From Nitrosospira multiformis (lineage in GTDB: Bacteria > Pseudomonadota > Gammaproteobacteria > Burkholderiales > Nitrosomonadaceae), in the NCBI GenBank assembly GCA_017306155.1, contig JAFKJB010000008.1:1-64000 (forward strand): 64,000 nucleotides of DNA, written 5' to 3'. The translations under genes were made by a program, and so were the position numbers. Within the stretch, counting starts at the first letter, position 1. The number at the start of each line of letters is the position of its first letter. Below, one piece after another: positions 17,995 to 26,627 of the stretch. Under the pieces are notes generated by a model. It was given only the letters and a program-made list of their open reading frames with translations. It was not told the origin of the DNA and made no database searches.

Positions 17995-19509
17995 ATGAAA
18001 GAATCAAGCGACTTTGAATTTGATGATCTTCAGGGGCTGCTGCGCTTTGGATATGGGAAGCTGACGGATACCTCTTTCATGTTGCTGAATATCGTAAATG
18101 CTGATCTGGCCAAAAAATGGCTGGAGACAGCCCCCGTCAGCAACGCCGTCGCGCAGGATCCTCCGCCGGAAACGGCGCTGCAGATTGCCTTTTCCGTGGA
18201 GGGCCTGCGCACCCTCGGACTGGAGGAATCCGTTGTCGAGGGCTTTTCCGACGAGTTCATCGTCGGTATGGCGGGAGATGAAAGCCGTTCCCGCCGCCTG
18301 GGTGATGTCGGCAGCAATGGGCCGCCACAGTGGAAATGGGGAGGCAATGCAGTGCAGGTGCCGCATGTCCTGTTACTGCTTTACGCCACGAGAGGACGTA
18401 TCAACGCCTGGCAAAAAACCATAGAAGGCGAATATTTTTCAGGCGCATTTCAGTTGCTGCAGGAACTGCCTACGCTTCATATCGGCGATATCGAGCCTTT
18501 CGGATTCCCGGATAGCGTCAGCCAGCCAACCGTGGACTGGATGCAGCGGCAAAGCACGGATACCCATGAGCGCGATCGTTATTCCAACTTGCTGGCCCCT
18601 GGAGAAATCGTGCTTGGCTATCGCAATGAATATGGGCAGTACACTGCGCGGCCGCTCATCGATTCCCGGAAAGACAAGCTTGCAACCATGCTGCCCGGTG
18701 CCGAGGATGATCCCTCGCTGAAGGATTTCGGCCGTAATGGAACGTATCTGGTGCTTCGTCAGCTGAGCCAGGATGTTCCCGGCTTTTGGCAGTTTCTTGA
18801 CCAGGTGGCGGATCACATACCGGAAAAACGCGAGCAACTTGCCGCCGCCATGGTGGGCCGGGAACTCGACGGCACGCCTTTGGTTCCGGCACATATTCCA
18901 GGTATTTCGCGCAAAGAATATGAAAACGATTTTACCTACGACCCGGACCCAAAGGGGAACTATTGCCCGCTCGGTGCGCATGTGCGTCGGTCCAATCCGC
19001 GTACAGGCGATCTGCCCACGAGTGCATGCGGTCCCCTGGACCGATTGATCAAAATACTGGGTTTTGGTCAAAGGCCGGATGAAGACCTGATCGCCTCTTC
19101 CCGTTTTCATCGTTTGCTGCGGCGTGGTCGCACCTATGGTCCGGTGCTTGCACCGAAAGACGCCATCAAACCCGATGCGCCTGTCGCCGAACGGGGAATA
19201 CAGTTTATCTGCCTGGTGGGCAATATATCGCGGCAATTCGAGTTTGTTCAGAATGCATGGACCATGAACAGTAAATTCGATGGCGTGCAAGATGAAAAAG
19301 ATCCCATGCTGGGGAACCGCGAACCCCTGATGAGCGGTGAGAGCACCGATCATTTCAATTCTCCCGACCCGTCCGGGCCGATGCGGACAATCTGCCATCT
19401 GCCGCAGTTTGTTACCACTCTTGGCGGCGGATATTTTTTTATGCCGGGGCTGCGCGCACTCAAATACATTTCCGCCTTACCTGCTAACAGGACTGGTAGC
19501 CCATCATGA
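17995..19509 (+). CDS. DyP-type haem peroxidase
   Basis: Dye-decolourising peroxidases use H2O2 to oxidise bulky phenols and dyes, and some have other substrates. The 504-residue protein has GFPDSVSQP (about 170-178), the counterpart of the GxxDG haem motif with the catalytic Asp kept but Ser replacing the final Gly. It also has YCPLGAHVRRSNPR with the proximal haem His (about 329), LLRRGRTYGP (distal Arg region, about 374-383) and NISRQFEFVQNAW. There is no Tat or Sec signal, so it is probably cytoplasmic. I chose the ATG at 17995 because GGAG lies 7 bases before it; ATGs at 17989 and 17965 have worse spacing. Its stop overlaps the start of the catalase-related gene (ATGA), so the two are translationally coupled. 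Confidence 0.92.
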   Translation: MKESSDFEFDDLQGLLRFGYGKLTDTSFMLLNIVNADLAKKWLETAPVSNAVAQDPPPETALQIAFSVEGLRTLGLEESVVEGFSDEFIVGMAGDESRSRRLGDVGSNGPPQWKWGGNAVQVPHVLLLLYATRGRINAWQKTIEGEYFSGAFQLLQELPTLHIGDIEPFGFPDSVSQPTVDWMQRQSTDTHERDRYSNLLAPGEIVLGYRNEYGQYTARPLIDSRKDKLATMLPGAEDDPSLKDFGRNGTYLVLRQLSQDVPGFWQFLDQVADHIPEKREQLAAAMVGRELDGTPLVPAHIPGISRKEYENDFTYDPDPKGNYCPLGAHVRRSNPRTGDLPTSACGPLDRLIKILGFGQRPDEDLIASSRFHRLLRRGRTYGPVLAPKDAIKPDAPVAERGIQFICLVGNISRQFEFVQNAWTMNSKFDGVQDEKDPMLGNREPLMSGESTDHFNSPDPSGPMRTICHLPQFVTTLGGGYFFMPGLRALKYISALPANRTGSPS

Positions 19510-20711
19510 CGAAGATAAAGAACCGGATACTGAAGGCTATTCACAATTTTCTGATTCTGCTGCTACGGATCGAGCGTCGGCTGGAACCCTGGTTCCGCGC
19601 ACAGTGGAACTATCTCTTCCGCGAGCCCAGTGCGAAGTTTATTCAGTATTTGATCAATCGTCGGCGCAAGAACGAAGGTTTGCAGCTGGCTGAAGAAAAA
19701 TTCTATCCGGATGAAGAAGAAAGCCTGAACAAGATTATCGACTTGATGAAGGATCAGATGCGCGGGCGTTTCAAGCCGGGAGGGTACGAGCGGGGCGGCA
19801 ATACAAAAACGCATGGCATTGTGCGTGCCACGGTAACCATACGGGAGGATTTGCCGGAACATTGCCGCAAGGGTATTTTTGCCAATCCACGCACCTATCC
19901 TGCCTATGTGCGTTATTCCGGACCGGGACCGAACGTGCCTGCGGATATCAATGATGTCGGTTTCATGAGCATGGCGGTGAAACTCATGGGCGTTCCGGGC
20001 GAAAAGCTCATGAGCGAGGAGAAGTTCACGCAGGATTTCATAACGACCAGTGGCGGCGCGACGTTCGTTACACCCAACACCCGGGAAAATGCCAAGCTGC
20101 AATACTGGAGCCTGGTGGATATGACGCTTTATTATTTTCTCAATCCCAAGGATTCCCACCTGCTTGACTTCTTCATGCAGAGCCTGTGGAACGAAACTCA
20201 ATATAATCCGCTGGGACGGCGTTACTGGAGCTGCACTCCCTATCTGCTGGGGGAGGGACAGGCCATGATGTATTCATTCGTGCCGAAAACAAAAGAAGTT
20301 GAAACCCATATCCCCGGCCTGCCATTTGGGACCCCGCCATTTAATTATCTGCGGGAGAACATGGTTAAGACCTTGAATGAGAAGGATGTCGAGTTTGATC
20401 TTATGATTCAACTCCAGACGGACCCTCATCTGATGCCCATTGAAGACAGTTCGGTACGCTGGCCCGAAGAGCTTTCCCCGTTTATTCCCGCTGCCACGGT
20501 TCATATCCCGAAACAGAAATTTGATTCCGATGCGCAGTTTGAGTTTGCCAAGCGGCTGAAAATGAATCCGTGGCATTGCCTGCCTGAACACAAGCCATTA
20601 GGCAACCTGAATCGGGCGCGCTTCAGAATGTATTACGAGCTATCCAAATTCCGGCAGGAAATGAATGAAACCACACATCTGGAACCCACCGGGGATGAGG
20701 TATTCGATTGA
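19506..20711 (+). CDS. Catalase-related haem protein, allene-oxide-synthase-like distal site
   Basis: The 401-residue protein is a small member of the catalase superfamily without the C-terminal domain of large catalases. The distal His is His103 in KTHGIVRATV, preceded by Thr102: true catalases have Val before this His, whereas coral allene oxide synthase has Thr, and that Thr-to-Val change is known to convert the coral enzyme toward catalase activity. The proximal haem Tyr is probably Tyr376 with Arg372 (RxxxY) in NRARFRMYYE. YWSCTPYLLGEG is the usual mid-domain motif. The segment aligned to the distal Asn reads DFITTSGGATF, with Ser in place of Asn. Coupled to the DyP gene by a 4-base overlap and facing the lipoxygenase gene 60 bases away. 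It could act on a fatty-acid hydroperoxide rather than H2O2. Confidence 0.85.
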   Translation: MTKIKNRILKAIHNFLILLLRIERRLEPWFRAQWNYLFREPSAKFIQYLINRRRKNEGLQLAEEKFYPDEEESLNKIIDLMKDQMRGRFKPGGYERGGNTKTHGIVRATVTIREDLPEHCRKGIFANPRTYPAYVRYSGPGPNVPADINDVGFMSMAVKLMGVPGEKLMSEEKFTQDFITTSGGATFVTPNTRENAKLQYWSLVDMTLYYFLNPKDSHLLDFFMQSLWNETQYNPLGRRYWSCTPYLLGEGQAMMYSFVPKTKEVETHIPGLPFGTPPFNYLRENMVKTLNEKDVEFDLMIQLQTDPHLMPIEDSSVRWPEELSPFIPAATVHIPKQKFDSDAQFEFAKRLKMNPWHCLPEHKPLGNLNRARFRMYYELSKFRQEMNETTHLEPTGDEVFD

Positions 20712-20771
20712 TAGTTGTATAGTTCAGAATTAATCTGACAGGTGGGTGTGTGCTGTAATTTTACCCTTCCA

Positions 20772-22436
20772 TTAAATGGTTACACCGTTCGGAATGAATC
20801 TTGGATTCATGCGATCATAGGCAAAGGAACGTCTGCTGTTTCTCTGGTCGATTTCTCCTTCTATTTCTTCCAGCCTGTCCCCAAACCGCTCTATCACCTC
20901 GTGTGCCTCAGAATCGAATTGCTGCAAGTCGTACTGACCGATCGAGCTGACACGAAAATTCGTCAGGAAATAGGTCCAGGTTTGCGAATAAGCAGCTCGA
21001 AACGCCGGTTGAAACTTCAATAATCCAGCTGCATCAATTTCAGCGTTTTTTCCCGTGGGAGGGGGCGCATAAGCTGAATGCGGCATATTGGGAACGAACC
21101 CAGGATATTTGTATTGGTTGAAGTGAATGCAGGAATGAAAAGCAGTACACAGGAAAATGATATGACCGAAAGTCTCGCTCAGCTCTTGCCTGGATCCGAA
21201 TCTGGCAGGAAACCCGGGAATTCTGCCGCGATCCTGCGCGCTGATATCATGGGCCCATGCCTGAATTTCATAGTCGTCAGTAACATTCGTTTCAGATTTG
21301 TAATATAAATCGACATATTCTTTGCAAAAGCCTTGAATCGCATCCCACAGCAAAATGCCGTCATCGCGATAGGGATAAAAAAGATCAGGATTATCGACTT
21401 CCCGCTTCGCAATATCATCAGGGAAGGCGGATTCTTTAAAATTAAAGCTCGTCATGCCATTGGCCATGCACTGCGTCATGGCGTCATAGTCTCCGGCAAA
21501 CAACTCACCGTACCGGCCCGGCCGCCCTTTCCGGTCTTTCAGGAAAGTGTGCTGGTGATTGACATTGAGCGTATGCTGAAGATGCGGATTTAACAGAACA
21601 TAAAGCGGGTGAGATTTATAAAGCTGCCTTCGTGAAGCCATGATGATGGCTTCCATGACGTAATGAATACGGGTCGCATGGGTATACAGGATGTGATGAT
21701 TGCTATCCGCGACCTGGGCGAACGTTTTTGCTGTCAGCCAGAGATTGCCGTCTTTTGACGTATGGATTGGATTATCGGGCCGGGCATCCTGGTACAGCTG
21801 GATGGCAATCGGCCGCAGCATGCCATCCGGTTGCAGGAACAGCACGACGATCGGAGTCGTGACATATTGTTTCTGACCGCCGTCGATATATCCGGGATTT
21901 GACTGTAATACATCCAGGACTGCATAGTCCAGGACGTACAGGCGCTTTTGCTCGGTGGCAGCCGCATAGTCGATCTCATCAACCTGCTCTTCAAAAATTT
22001 GCCGTATCTCAGGTTCCGGTAGCTTTTCCGGTAGAGGATTCTGATGGGTTACAGCGCGCAACATCACAGGATTTACGCCAATGACGCGTTGCAGGCCAAA
22101 TACCAGGTCTTGCTGGAAGCTGTCGACGAGACCGGGGTTTGGAGGACTCGCCGGAAAAAAAACATAATCCCGATAACTTTCCATCGGCTTGCCGAGCAGG
22201 TAGCGCAAAAAAGTAATCGACAGGCTGGGTAAACTTGGAATCAACCGTAAAAGGTTCATCCCCCCGCGGAGCCAATATCCAATGCCGGGTATCTCCCGCC
22301 ATGGCAGTTTACGCACGACTGCAATAGTATTGACATACTCATAGGCATATTGATACTCAGCCTGCCTCTGAAGAAGATAATTCTTCCGATCTTCTTTACC
22401 TGCATTTTCTTCATTCTGCGGTAGCTTGTTCGACAC
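20772..22436 (-). CDS. Bacterial lipoxygenase, predicted R-type
   Basis: Lipoxygenases add O2 to polyunsaturated fatty acids, giving hydroperoxides. The protein (554 residues) lacks an N-terminal PLAT domain. Iron ligands are all visible: His248 and His253 (HILYTH), His434 and His438 (AFHSCIHFNQ), and the C-terminal carboxylate of Ile554 (NGVTI). WLTAKTFAQVADSNH and LLNPHLQHTLNVN are family landmarks. At the Coffa position (YRDDG, Gly360) it has Gly, the residue associated with R stereochemistry; S enzymes have Ala. The GTG at 22436 has AAAGGAG seven bases upstream and is a better start than the longer frame to 22505. It lies 72 bases after the cyclooxygenase-like gene and converges on the catalase-related gene. 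Confidence 0.93.
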   Translation of the reverse strand: MSNKLPQNEENAGKEDRKNYLLQRQAEYQYAYEYVNTIAVVRKLPWREIPGIGYWLRGGMNLLRLIPSLPSLSITFLRYLLGKPMESYRDYVFFPASPPNPGLVDSFQQDLVFGLQRVIGVNPVMLRAVTHQNPLPEKLPEPEIRQIFEEQVDEIDYAAATEQKRLYVLDYAVLDVLQSNPGYIDGGQKQYVTTPIVVLFLQPDGMLRPIAIQLYQDARPDNPIHTSKDGNLWLTAKTFAQVADSNHHILYTHATRIHYVMEAIIMASRRQLYKSHPLYVLLNPHLQHTLNVNHQHTFLKDRKGRPGRYGELFAGDYDAMTQCMANGMTSFNFKESAFPDDIAKREVDNPDLFYPYRDDGILLWDAIQGFCKEYVDLYYKSETNVTDDYEIQAWAHDISAQDRGRIPGFPARFGSRQELSETFGHIIFLCTAFHSCIHFNQYKYPGFVPNMPHSAYAPPPTGKNAEIDAAGLLKFQPAFRAAYSQTWTYFLTNFRVSSIGQYDLQQFDSEAHEVIERFGDRLEEIEGEIDQRNSRRSFAYDRMNPRFIPNGVTI

Positions 22437-22508
22437 GAGGCACTCCTTTGTAAAAATAAGGTTCTCGCCCGGTTTCCATAGCCTTTCCATATGCCCGTCC
22501 GTCACTGA

Positions 22509-24104
22509 TCACTGGGCAGATGTATTGAAGCTTGCAACAACCGTATCGCTATCCTTTACATTACGTTTAACGATATCCGCAAGCGAGTTCGTTTCTTCAA
22601 TAACGGATTGTCCAACCCTTGAAAAGGTCTTTTCATTGTGTACATAGATCGATACAAGCGGGTTTGTCAGAGCATGGGTAAATGCATCGTACCCCACCAT
22701 CCGTACCATAAGGCGCCCAAGACTGAAGCCTTCATCATGATCTTCGGCAAATATGCCAACCTGCCACTCCAGATCATCGATCCGGTCTTTATAGAGGTCC
22801 TTCAGTTCCCGTTGTAGTTCGCTGTCCACCGTCAATTCCTCGAAACTCTGCAAACGGGGCATGCTGAACGCCTCGCGATAGTCGTTGAAAGGGCGCAGCC
22901 TGGCCTGACGTCCCATTGCAATGGAGCGCTCCATGACGCTTCGATTATCGTCACCAACGGGCAACGGATAGAAAAAGTAACCATGTGTATTGTGAAGACC
23001 AATACGGCCCGCCCTTTGCATCGATGCAGCCGTTATCAGCTTGCCGATGCCGTGTTGAATTGCCAGCGGGGTATTATTGCGAAACTCATCCAGTTGATAT
23101 GATTTGCTGCCGACCCTGTAACTTTCCGGGACCATGGAATGCCACCGGTACAGGAGATTGAATTCCAGGGAGATCCAGTTGGTGCGGTACCAGCGCTGCT
23201 TTTCCGCCAGGTCGGGGGATGGGTCGAGGGTAAAACCAAACTGTGTAAAACGCGAGACGTAATCCGCCAGAACCACTTTGATCAGCAGCACAACCATGAT
23301 GTTTCTTGCCGTCTGAAACAGACGTTCGTCATCCCATGCCGGGTAAGCTTCTTTTAGCAGGTCGCAGATCCGGTTGTGTTCACGCAACATCACCGTATTC
23401 ATGATGGTATAGCCAATCGATGAGTTGCCATGCTCCAGTCCGGCGGCAAACATGCGTTTCAACCGTTCTTCGGGGACATTGCTAAAAACAAAATCCAGAA
23501 CCTCGCGGGAGTGCAGCTTCTCGAGTTCTTTATCTGCGAACACCCAGTTGCCCGTAGTCGTCTCCTCAACGTTAAAAAGGTAGGGAGGAAAAATTTCTCC
23601 ATCGATAATCTGGTACTTCAGCTTCCCATCTTTTTTCAGTCGTAAATAATGCGTAATTTCTTCCCGCAAACCATAGAGCTGGCAAAGATCGATTTCATGG
23701 TTCGATGTATTTTTCCGGCGATCGCGAAAATCTGTCCTGAGGAAACTATCGGTAAACCACTGGGCAAAGAAAGCAAACAGTATGCTTGTATCGACCGAGG
23801 GTATTTCTTTGTTCTCTTTTCTTCGCCATAAATCAACGACTCTTTCCATATCCGGCAGACTCTGATCTCCTTCCGCCTCCGGCAGATGCCGTCCGGTAAA
23901 TGTCTTGTCAGTCAACGATTGCCATGTCGTATAGGATGAAGCCAGCGAGAACGGCCGGGGCCGAGGGTTTGTGGAATAGGCTTGCCAATTGATAAAAGCG
24001 TCACTGATAAACCGCCGTAACCATGTTATCCGCGAAACGATTCTGACGAGCCAGGGAAATCTGTTCGCAATCCGAAACAGGATCGGGAAAAAAAACTCAT
24101 ACAT
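22509..24104 (-). CDS. Cyclooxygenase-like haem dioxygenase/peroxidase with Asp at the distal His site
   Basis: The 531-residue protein aligns with animal prostaglandin H synthases from SYTTWQSLTDKTFTGR through FAFFAQWFT, KLKYQIIDGEIFPP, LREHNRICDLL, EFNLLYRWHS and a C-terminal ETNSLADIVKRNVKD. Tyr319 and proximal His322 (YRWH) match the catalytic Tyr385 and His388 of COX-1; Ser507 matches the aspirin-acetylated Ser530. Gln115 is kept, but the distal peroxidase His207 is replaced by Asp119 (AQWFTD). The EGF-like domain is missing; instead the N-terminus is two short hydrophobic/basic helices, which may bind the membrane. I chose the ATG at 24104 with AAGGGG upstream over the longer frame from a TTG at 24272. 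Same family as plant alpha-dioxygenases and fungal diol synthases, so the product may be a hydroperoxide rather than a prostaglandin. Confidence 0.88.
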   Translation of the reverse strand: MYEFFFPILFRIANRFPWLVRIVSRITWLRRFISDAFINWQAYSTNPRPRPFSLASSYTTWQSLTDKTFTGRHLPEAEGDQSLPDMERVVDLWRRKENKEIPSVDTSILFAFFAQWFTDSFLRTDFRDRRKNTSNHEIDLCQLYGLREEITHYLRLKKDGKLKYQIIDGEIFPPYLFNVEETTTGNWVFADKELEKLHSREVLDFVFSNVPEERLKRMFAAGLEHGNSSIGYTIMNTVMLREHNRICDLLKEAYPAWDDERLFQTARNIMVVLLIKVVLADYVSRFTQFGFTLDPSPDLAEKQRWYRTNWISLEFNLLYRWHSMVPESYRVGSKSYQLDEFRNNTPLAIQHGIGKLITAASMQRAGRIGLHNTHGYFFYPLPVGDDNRSVMERSIAMGRQARLRPFNDYREAFSMPRLQSFEELTVDSELQRELKDLYKDRIDDLEWQVGIFAEDHDEGFSLGRLMVRMVGYDAFTHALTNPLVSIYVHNEKTFSRVGQSVIEETNSLADIVKRNVKDSDTVVASFNTSAQ

Positions 24105-24485
24105 AATCTCTACCCCTTCTTCGCGTAAGCGACAAGTCGTTGACGAATCCAATCTTCCTGTTTTCCAGAACGGCGGTGTATGCACCGGATAGAGATTCCA
24201 CGAATAGAGATCCGTAAGCCAGCGATGCTGTCCACGGGAATGGATGAGTTGCTCATTTTTCGACCCCGTCAACCTGCATGCTTAGATGGCTGCATTTCGC
24301 CGCCGGGCTGGAACAGGAAATCCCGCGACCCGCACAAAAACATGCTTTGGCATGAATATCGTCAATTCACCATAGTTCATAAAAAAGGGGACGTCAAAAC
24401 CGGGCGGTGTGTTGTAAAAACTGAAAAATAGCCTAATATCAGAATGCGAATGCAGCGTTATCCTGGTTCACGACAAGAGGTCGCA
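24105..24485. other. Divergent region between the cyclooxygenase-like and protease genes
   Basis: These 381 bases should carry the promoter of the leftward COX-LOX unit and of the rightward protease-hydrolase unit. A good rightward promoter is at 24412-24439. A reading frame continues upstream of the chosen COX start to 24272, but it starts at a TTG without a ribosome-binding site and resembles nothing. Confidence 0.5.
24412..24439 (+). promoter_or_regulatory. Sigma-70-like promoter for the protease-hydrolase unit
   Basis: TTGTAA (24412-24417) and TAATAT (24434-24439) are spaced by 16 bases in an AT-rich stretch. Transcription would begin near 24446, which supports the ATG at 24486 over the ATG at 24444 as start of the protease. 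Confidence 0.5.
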
Positions 24486-26579
24486 ATGTCCCCTTCCCAC
24501 CAGCCCCCGGAAACCCAGTCCACTGTCAAAGTTTTTGACCCGCTGGAGCTTGACCGTTCCGTGATTGCTATTCCTCTTCTGCGGCAGATGGAGGAGGAAT
24601 TAAGAGGAATTGAAGCTTTTCGGGTTGCGCATCCGTTTTCCGAAAATGGAGAATTCAATACGCTGATCGAATACAACAGAGAATTCGATGGAAAGCCGGA
24701 GGAGATGCGGGAACTGGTCGTCAAGATGGCTGAAGAGGCGGCAGCGAAGGCATTGGAGGCATCGAAAAAACGGGTCGAAGAGAGCAAGGAGGTGGCCCCG
24801 GCGGGAACAGAGGGCACGCCGTTGAATGGTGGCTCGACAAGGAGCCGGGCCGATATTTACGGAAATCTTTTTTTGATGGAGCAGCGGCGCCACAAGGATC
24901 TCGAAGAAGCGATCGGCGCCCAGAAAATCGGGCCGGTCTCGGAGGATGGCGCCTATAGCTTTGCCAGCTTGCACGCAACCATAATACGGCGAATATCAGC
25001 TGCAAACGAACGGCTGTCACAGGGTGAGGAAACTTCGAAGAAACCTATCCTTCATATCCACCCTACACGTTACGAAGTCATCATCGATATCAATCTCGAA
25101 TATCCGGGTGGGCGGGAAGAGGCCCGGCGCTGGATTTACCAGAATATCGAAGAGGCCAAGAACAAAGCGAAAGTGTACGACGCGGGCCAGGATATTCATC
25201 TCAGGAAGGAACAGCGCGAAAGCGGTTACATGTTCGCCTGTCTGGAAGCCCGTACCATCAAGGCGCTCATCGAGCTCGATGTCGCGCAGGCAAAGGTGAG
25301 GGCTCACGAGGCTCGGGAAAGGGTGCGGGATACGAGCCATGAAGCAAAGGCTCGTGCAGCAAAAATCAACCCGGCCAAATTTCGCGCCATCTTCCGCATA
25401 TGGCCGGATTTCGAGATTTCTGCCTCTATCACCCACTCCATTGCCACGATAAAAGCCGATGCGGCGCAGAATTCTTTTTCCGCGCGTGGCGCCGGAATCA
25501 CCTGGGCGGTGATGGATTCAGGAATAAAGCAGGATCACGGGCATTTTCGCAAACACAACAACGTTGATAAAGATTCCACATGGCATAAAGACTTTACGGC
25601 TGACGGCAGCGGTCCGTTCGACGATGAGAACGGACATGGGACGCACGTGGCAGGCATCATCGCCGGCGAGTGGCGTCCGGCCGGTGCGCCAGGAGGAACG
25701 GAAGGGGCTGCGTCAGCGGATATTTCCCCTCCGGCGGGCGATTCTGCCACGCCATCCCGAATTCCCGTAGCGGTTTCCCGTTATCTGAAAACGGGTTCCG
25801 AAGATGTCGAATACCAGCAGATAAAACTCGTGGACGGCATCAGCGGAATGGCCCCGCGTTGCAAGCTGATAAGCCTGCGGGTACTGGACGAAAACGGAAA
25901 AGGAAGCGTGAGCAATCTCATCGCGGCCATTGCCCATGTGCAGGAGATCAACGGTTACGGCCGAAAGCTTCTGATCCACGGAGTCAACATGAGCCTCGGA
26001 TATACCTTCGAGCCCGAATGGTTCGCCTGCGGCCAGAGTCCGCTCTGCGTCGAGGTTGACCGGTTGGTAAAAACCGGTGTCGTGGTCGTCGTCGCCGCGG
26101 GCAATACAGGTTACGGCACATTGAAGGCCGCCACAGGTGCGCTCTCGGCAGGAATGGCGTTGACCATCAATGATCCCGGCAATGCGGATCTCGCCATTAC
26201 GGTAGGTTCGACCCATCGCGACATGCCGCACGTTTACGGAGTTTCCTACTTTTCCTCGAAAGGGCCGACGGGCGACGGCCGTCTCAAGCCGGATCTCGTT
26301 GCGCCCGGCGAAAAAATCATCTCATGCGCCACTGGCCTGTTAAAAAATGAGGGCGCGCAGGGCATCGAGTGCGACTACGTCGAAACCAGCGGCACCAGTA
26401 TGGCGGCTCCCCATGTCAGCGGCGCGATCGCAGCGTTTCTCTCGGTGCGAACCGAGTTCATCGGCAAGGCAGAACGTGTTAAGGAGATTTTCGTTGATAC
26501 GGCTACTGATCTGCGGCGCGACCGCTACTTCCAGGGCACGGGTCTCATTGATCTGATGCGCGCTATTCAGTCAGTGTGA
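24486..26579 (+). CDS. Subtilisin-like serine protease (S8 family) with long N-terminal domain
   Basis: The 697-residue protein has about 330 residues of unassigned N-terminal sequence rich in Glu, Lys and Arg helices, then an S8 catalytic domain. The triad is visible: Asp344 in WAVMDSGI, His384 in NGHGTHVAG, Ser638 in SGTSMAAPHVSG; the oxyanion Asn540 is in AAGNTGYG. There is no signal peptide, so it appears to act in the cytoplasm. I chose the ATG at 24486, which has AAGAGG upstream. It is followed after 48 bases by an alpha/beta hydrolase gene, and the two are probably one unit. The target is unknown; the neighbouring oxidative enzymes give no direct hint. Confidence 0.92.
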   Translation: MSPSHQPPETQSTVKVFDPLELDRSVIAIPLLRQMEEELRGIEAFRVAHPFSENGEFNTLIEYNREFDGKPEEMRELVVKMAEEAAAKALEASKKRVEESKEVAPAGTEGTPLNGGSTRSRADIYGNLFLMEQRRHKDLEEAIGAQKIGPVSEDGAYSFASLHATIIRRISAANERLSQGEETSKKPILHIHPTRYEVIIDINLEYPGGREEARRWIYQNIEEAKNKAKVYDAGQDIHLRKEQRESGYMFACLEARTIKALIELDVAQAKVRAHEARERVRDTSHEAKARAAKINPAKFRAIFRIWPDFEISASITHSIATIKADAAQNSFSARGAGITWAVMDSGIKQDHGHFRKHNNVDKDSTWHKDFTADGSGPFDDENGHGTHVAGIIAGEWRPAGAPGGTEGAASADISPPAGDSATPSRIPVAVSRYLKTGSEDVEYQQIKLVDGISGMAPRCKLISLRVLDENGKGSVSNLIAAIAHVQEINGYGRKLLIHGVNMSLGYTFEPEWFACGQSPLCVEVDRLVKTGVVVVVAAGNTGYGTLKAATGALSAGMALTINDPGNADLAITVGSTHRDMPHVYGVSYFSSKGPTGDGRLKPDLVAPGEKIISCATGLLKNEGAQGIECDYVETSGTSMAAPHVSGAIAAFLSVRTEFIGKAERVKEIFVDTATDLRRDRYFQGTGLIDLMRAIQSV

Positions 26580-26627
26580 TTTTGAGAGTATAAAGAAAGT
26601 ATAAAAAGAGAAAAAAGGAGCGCAGCC

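Noticed and set aside
22437..22505. Longer lipoxygenase start
   Set aside because: The GTG at 22436 is preceded by AAAGGAG at the right distance; the extra 23 residues would include this site.
24105..24272. N-terminal extension of the cyclooxygenase-like protein from a TTG
   Set aside because: No ribosome-binding site, and the added 56 residues are neither a signal peptide nor like family members; the ATG at 24104 has a good site.
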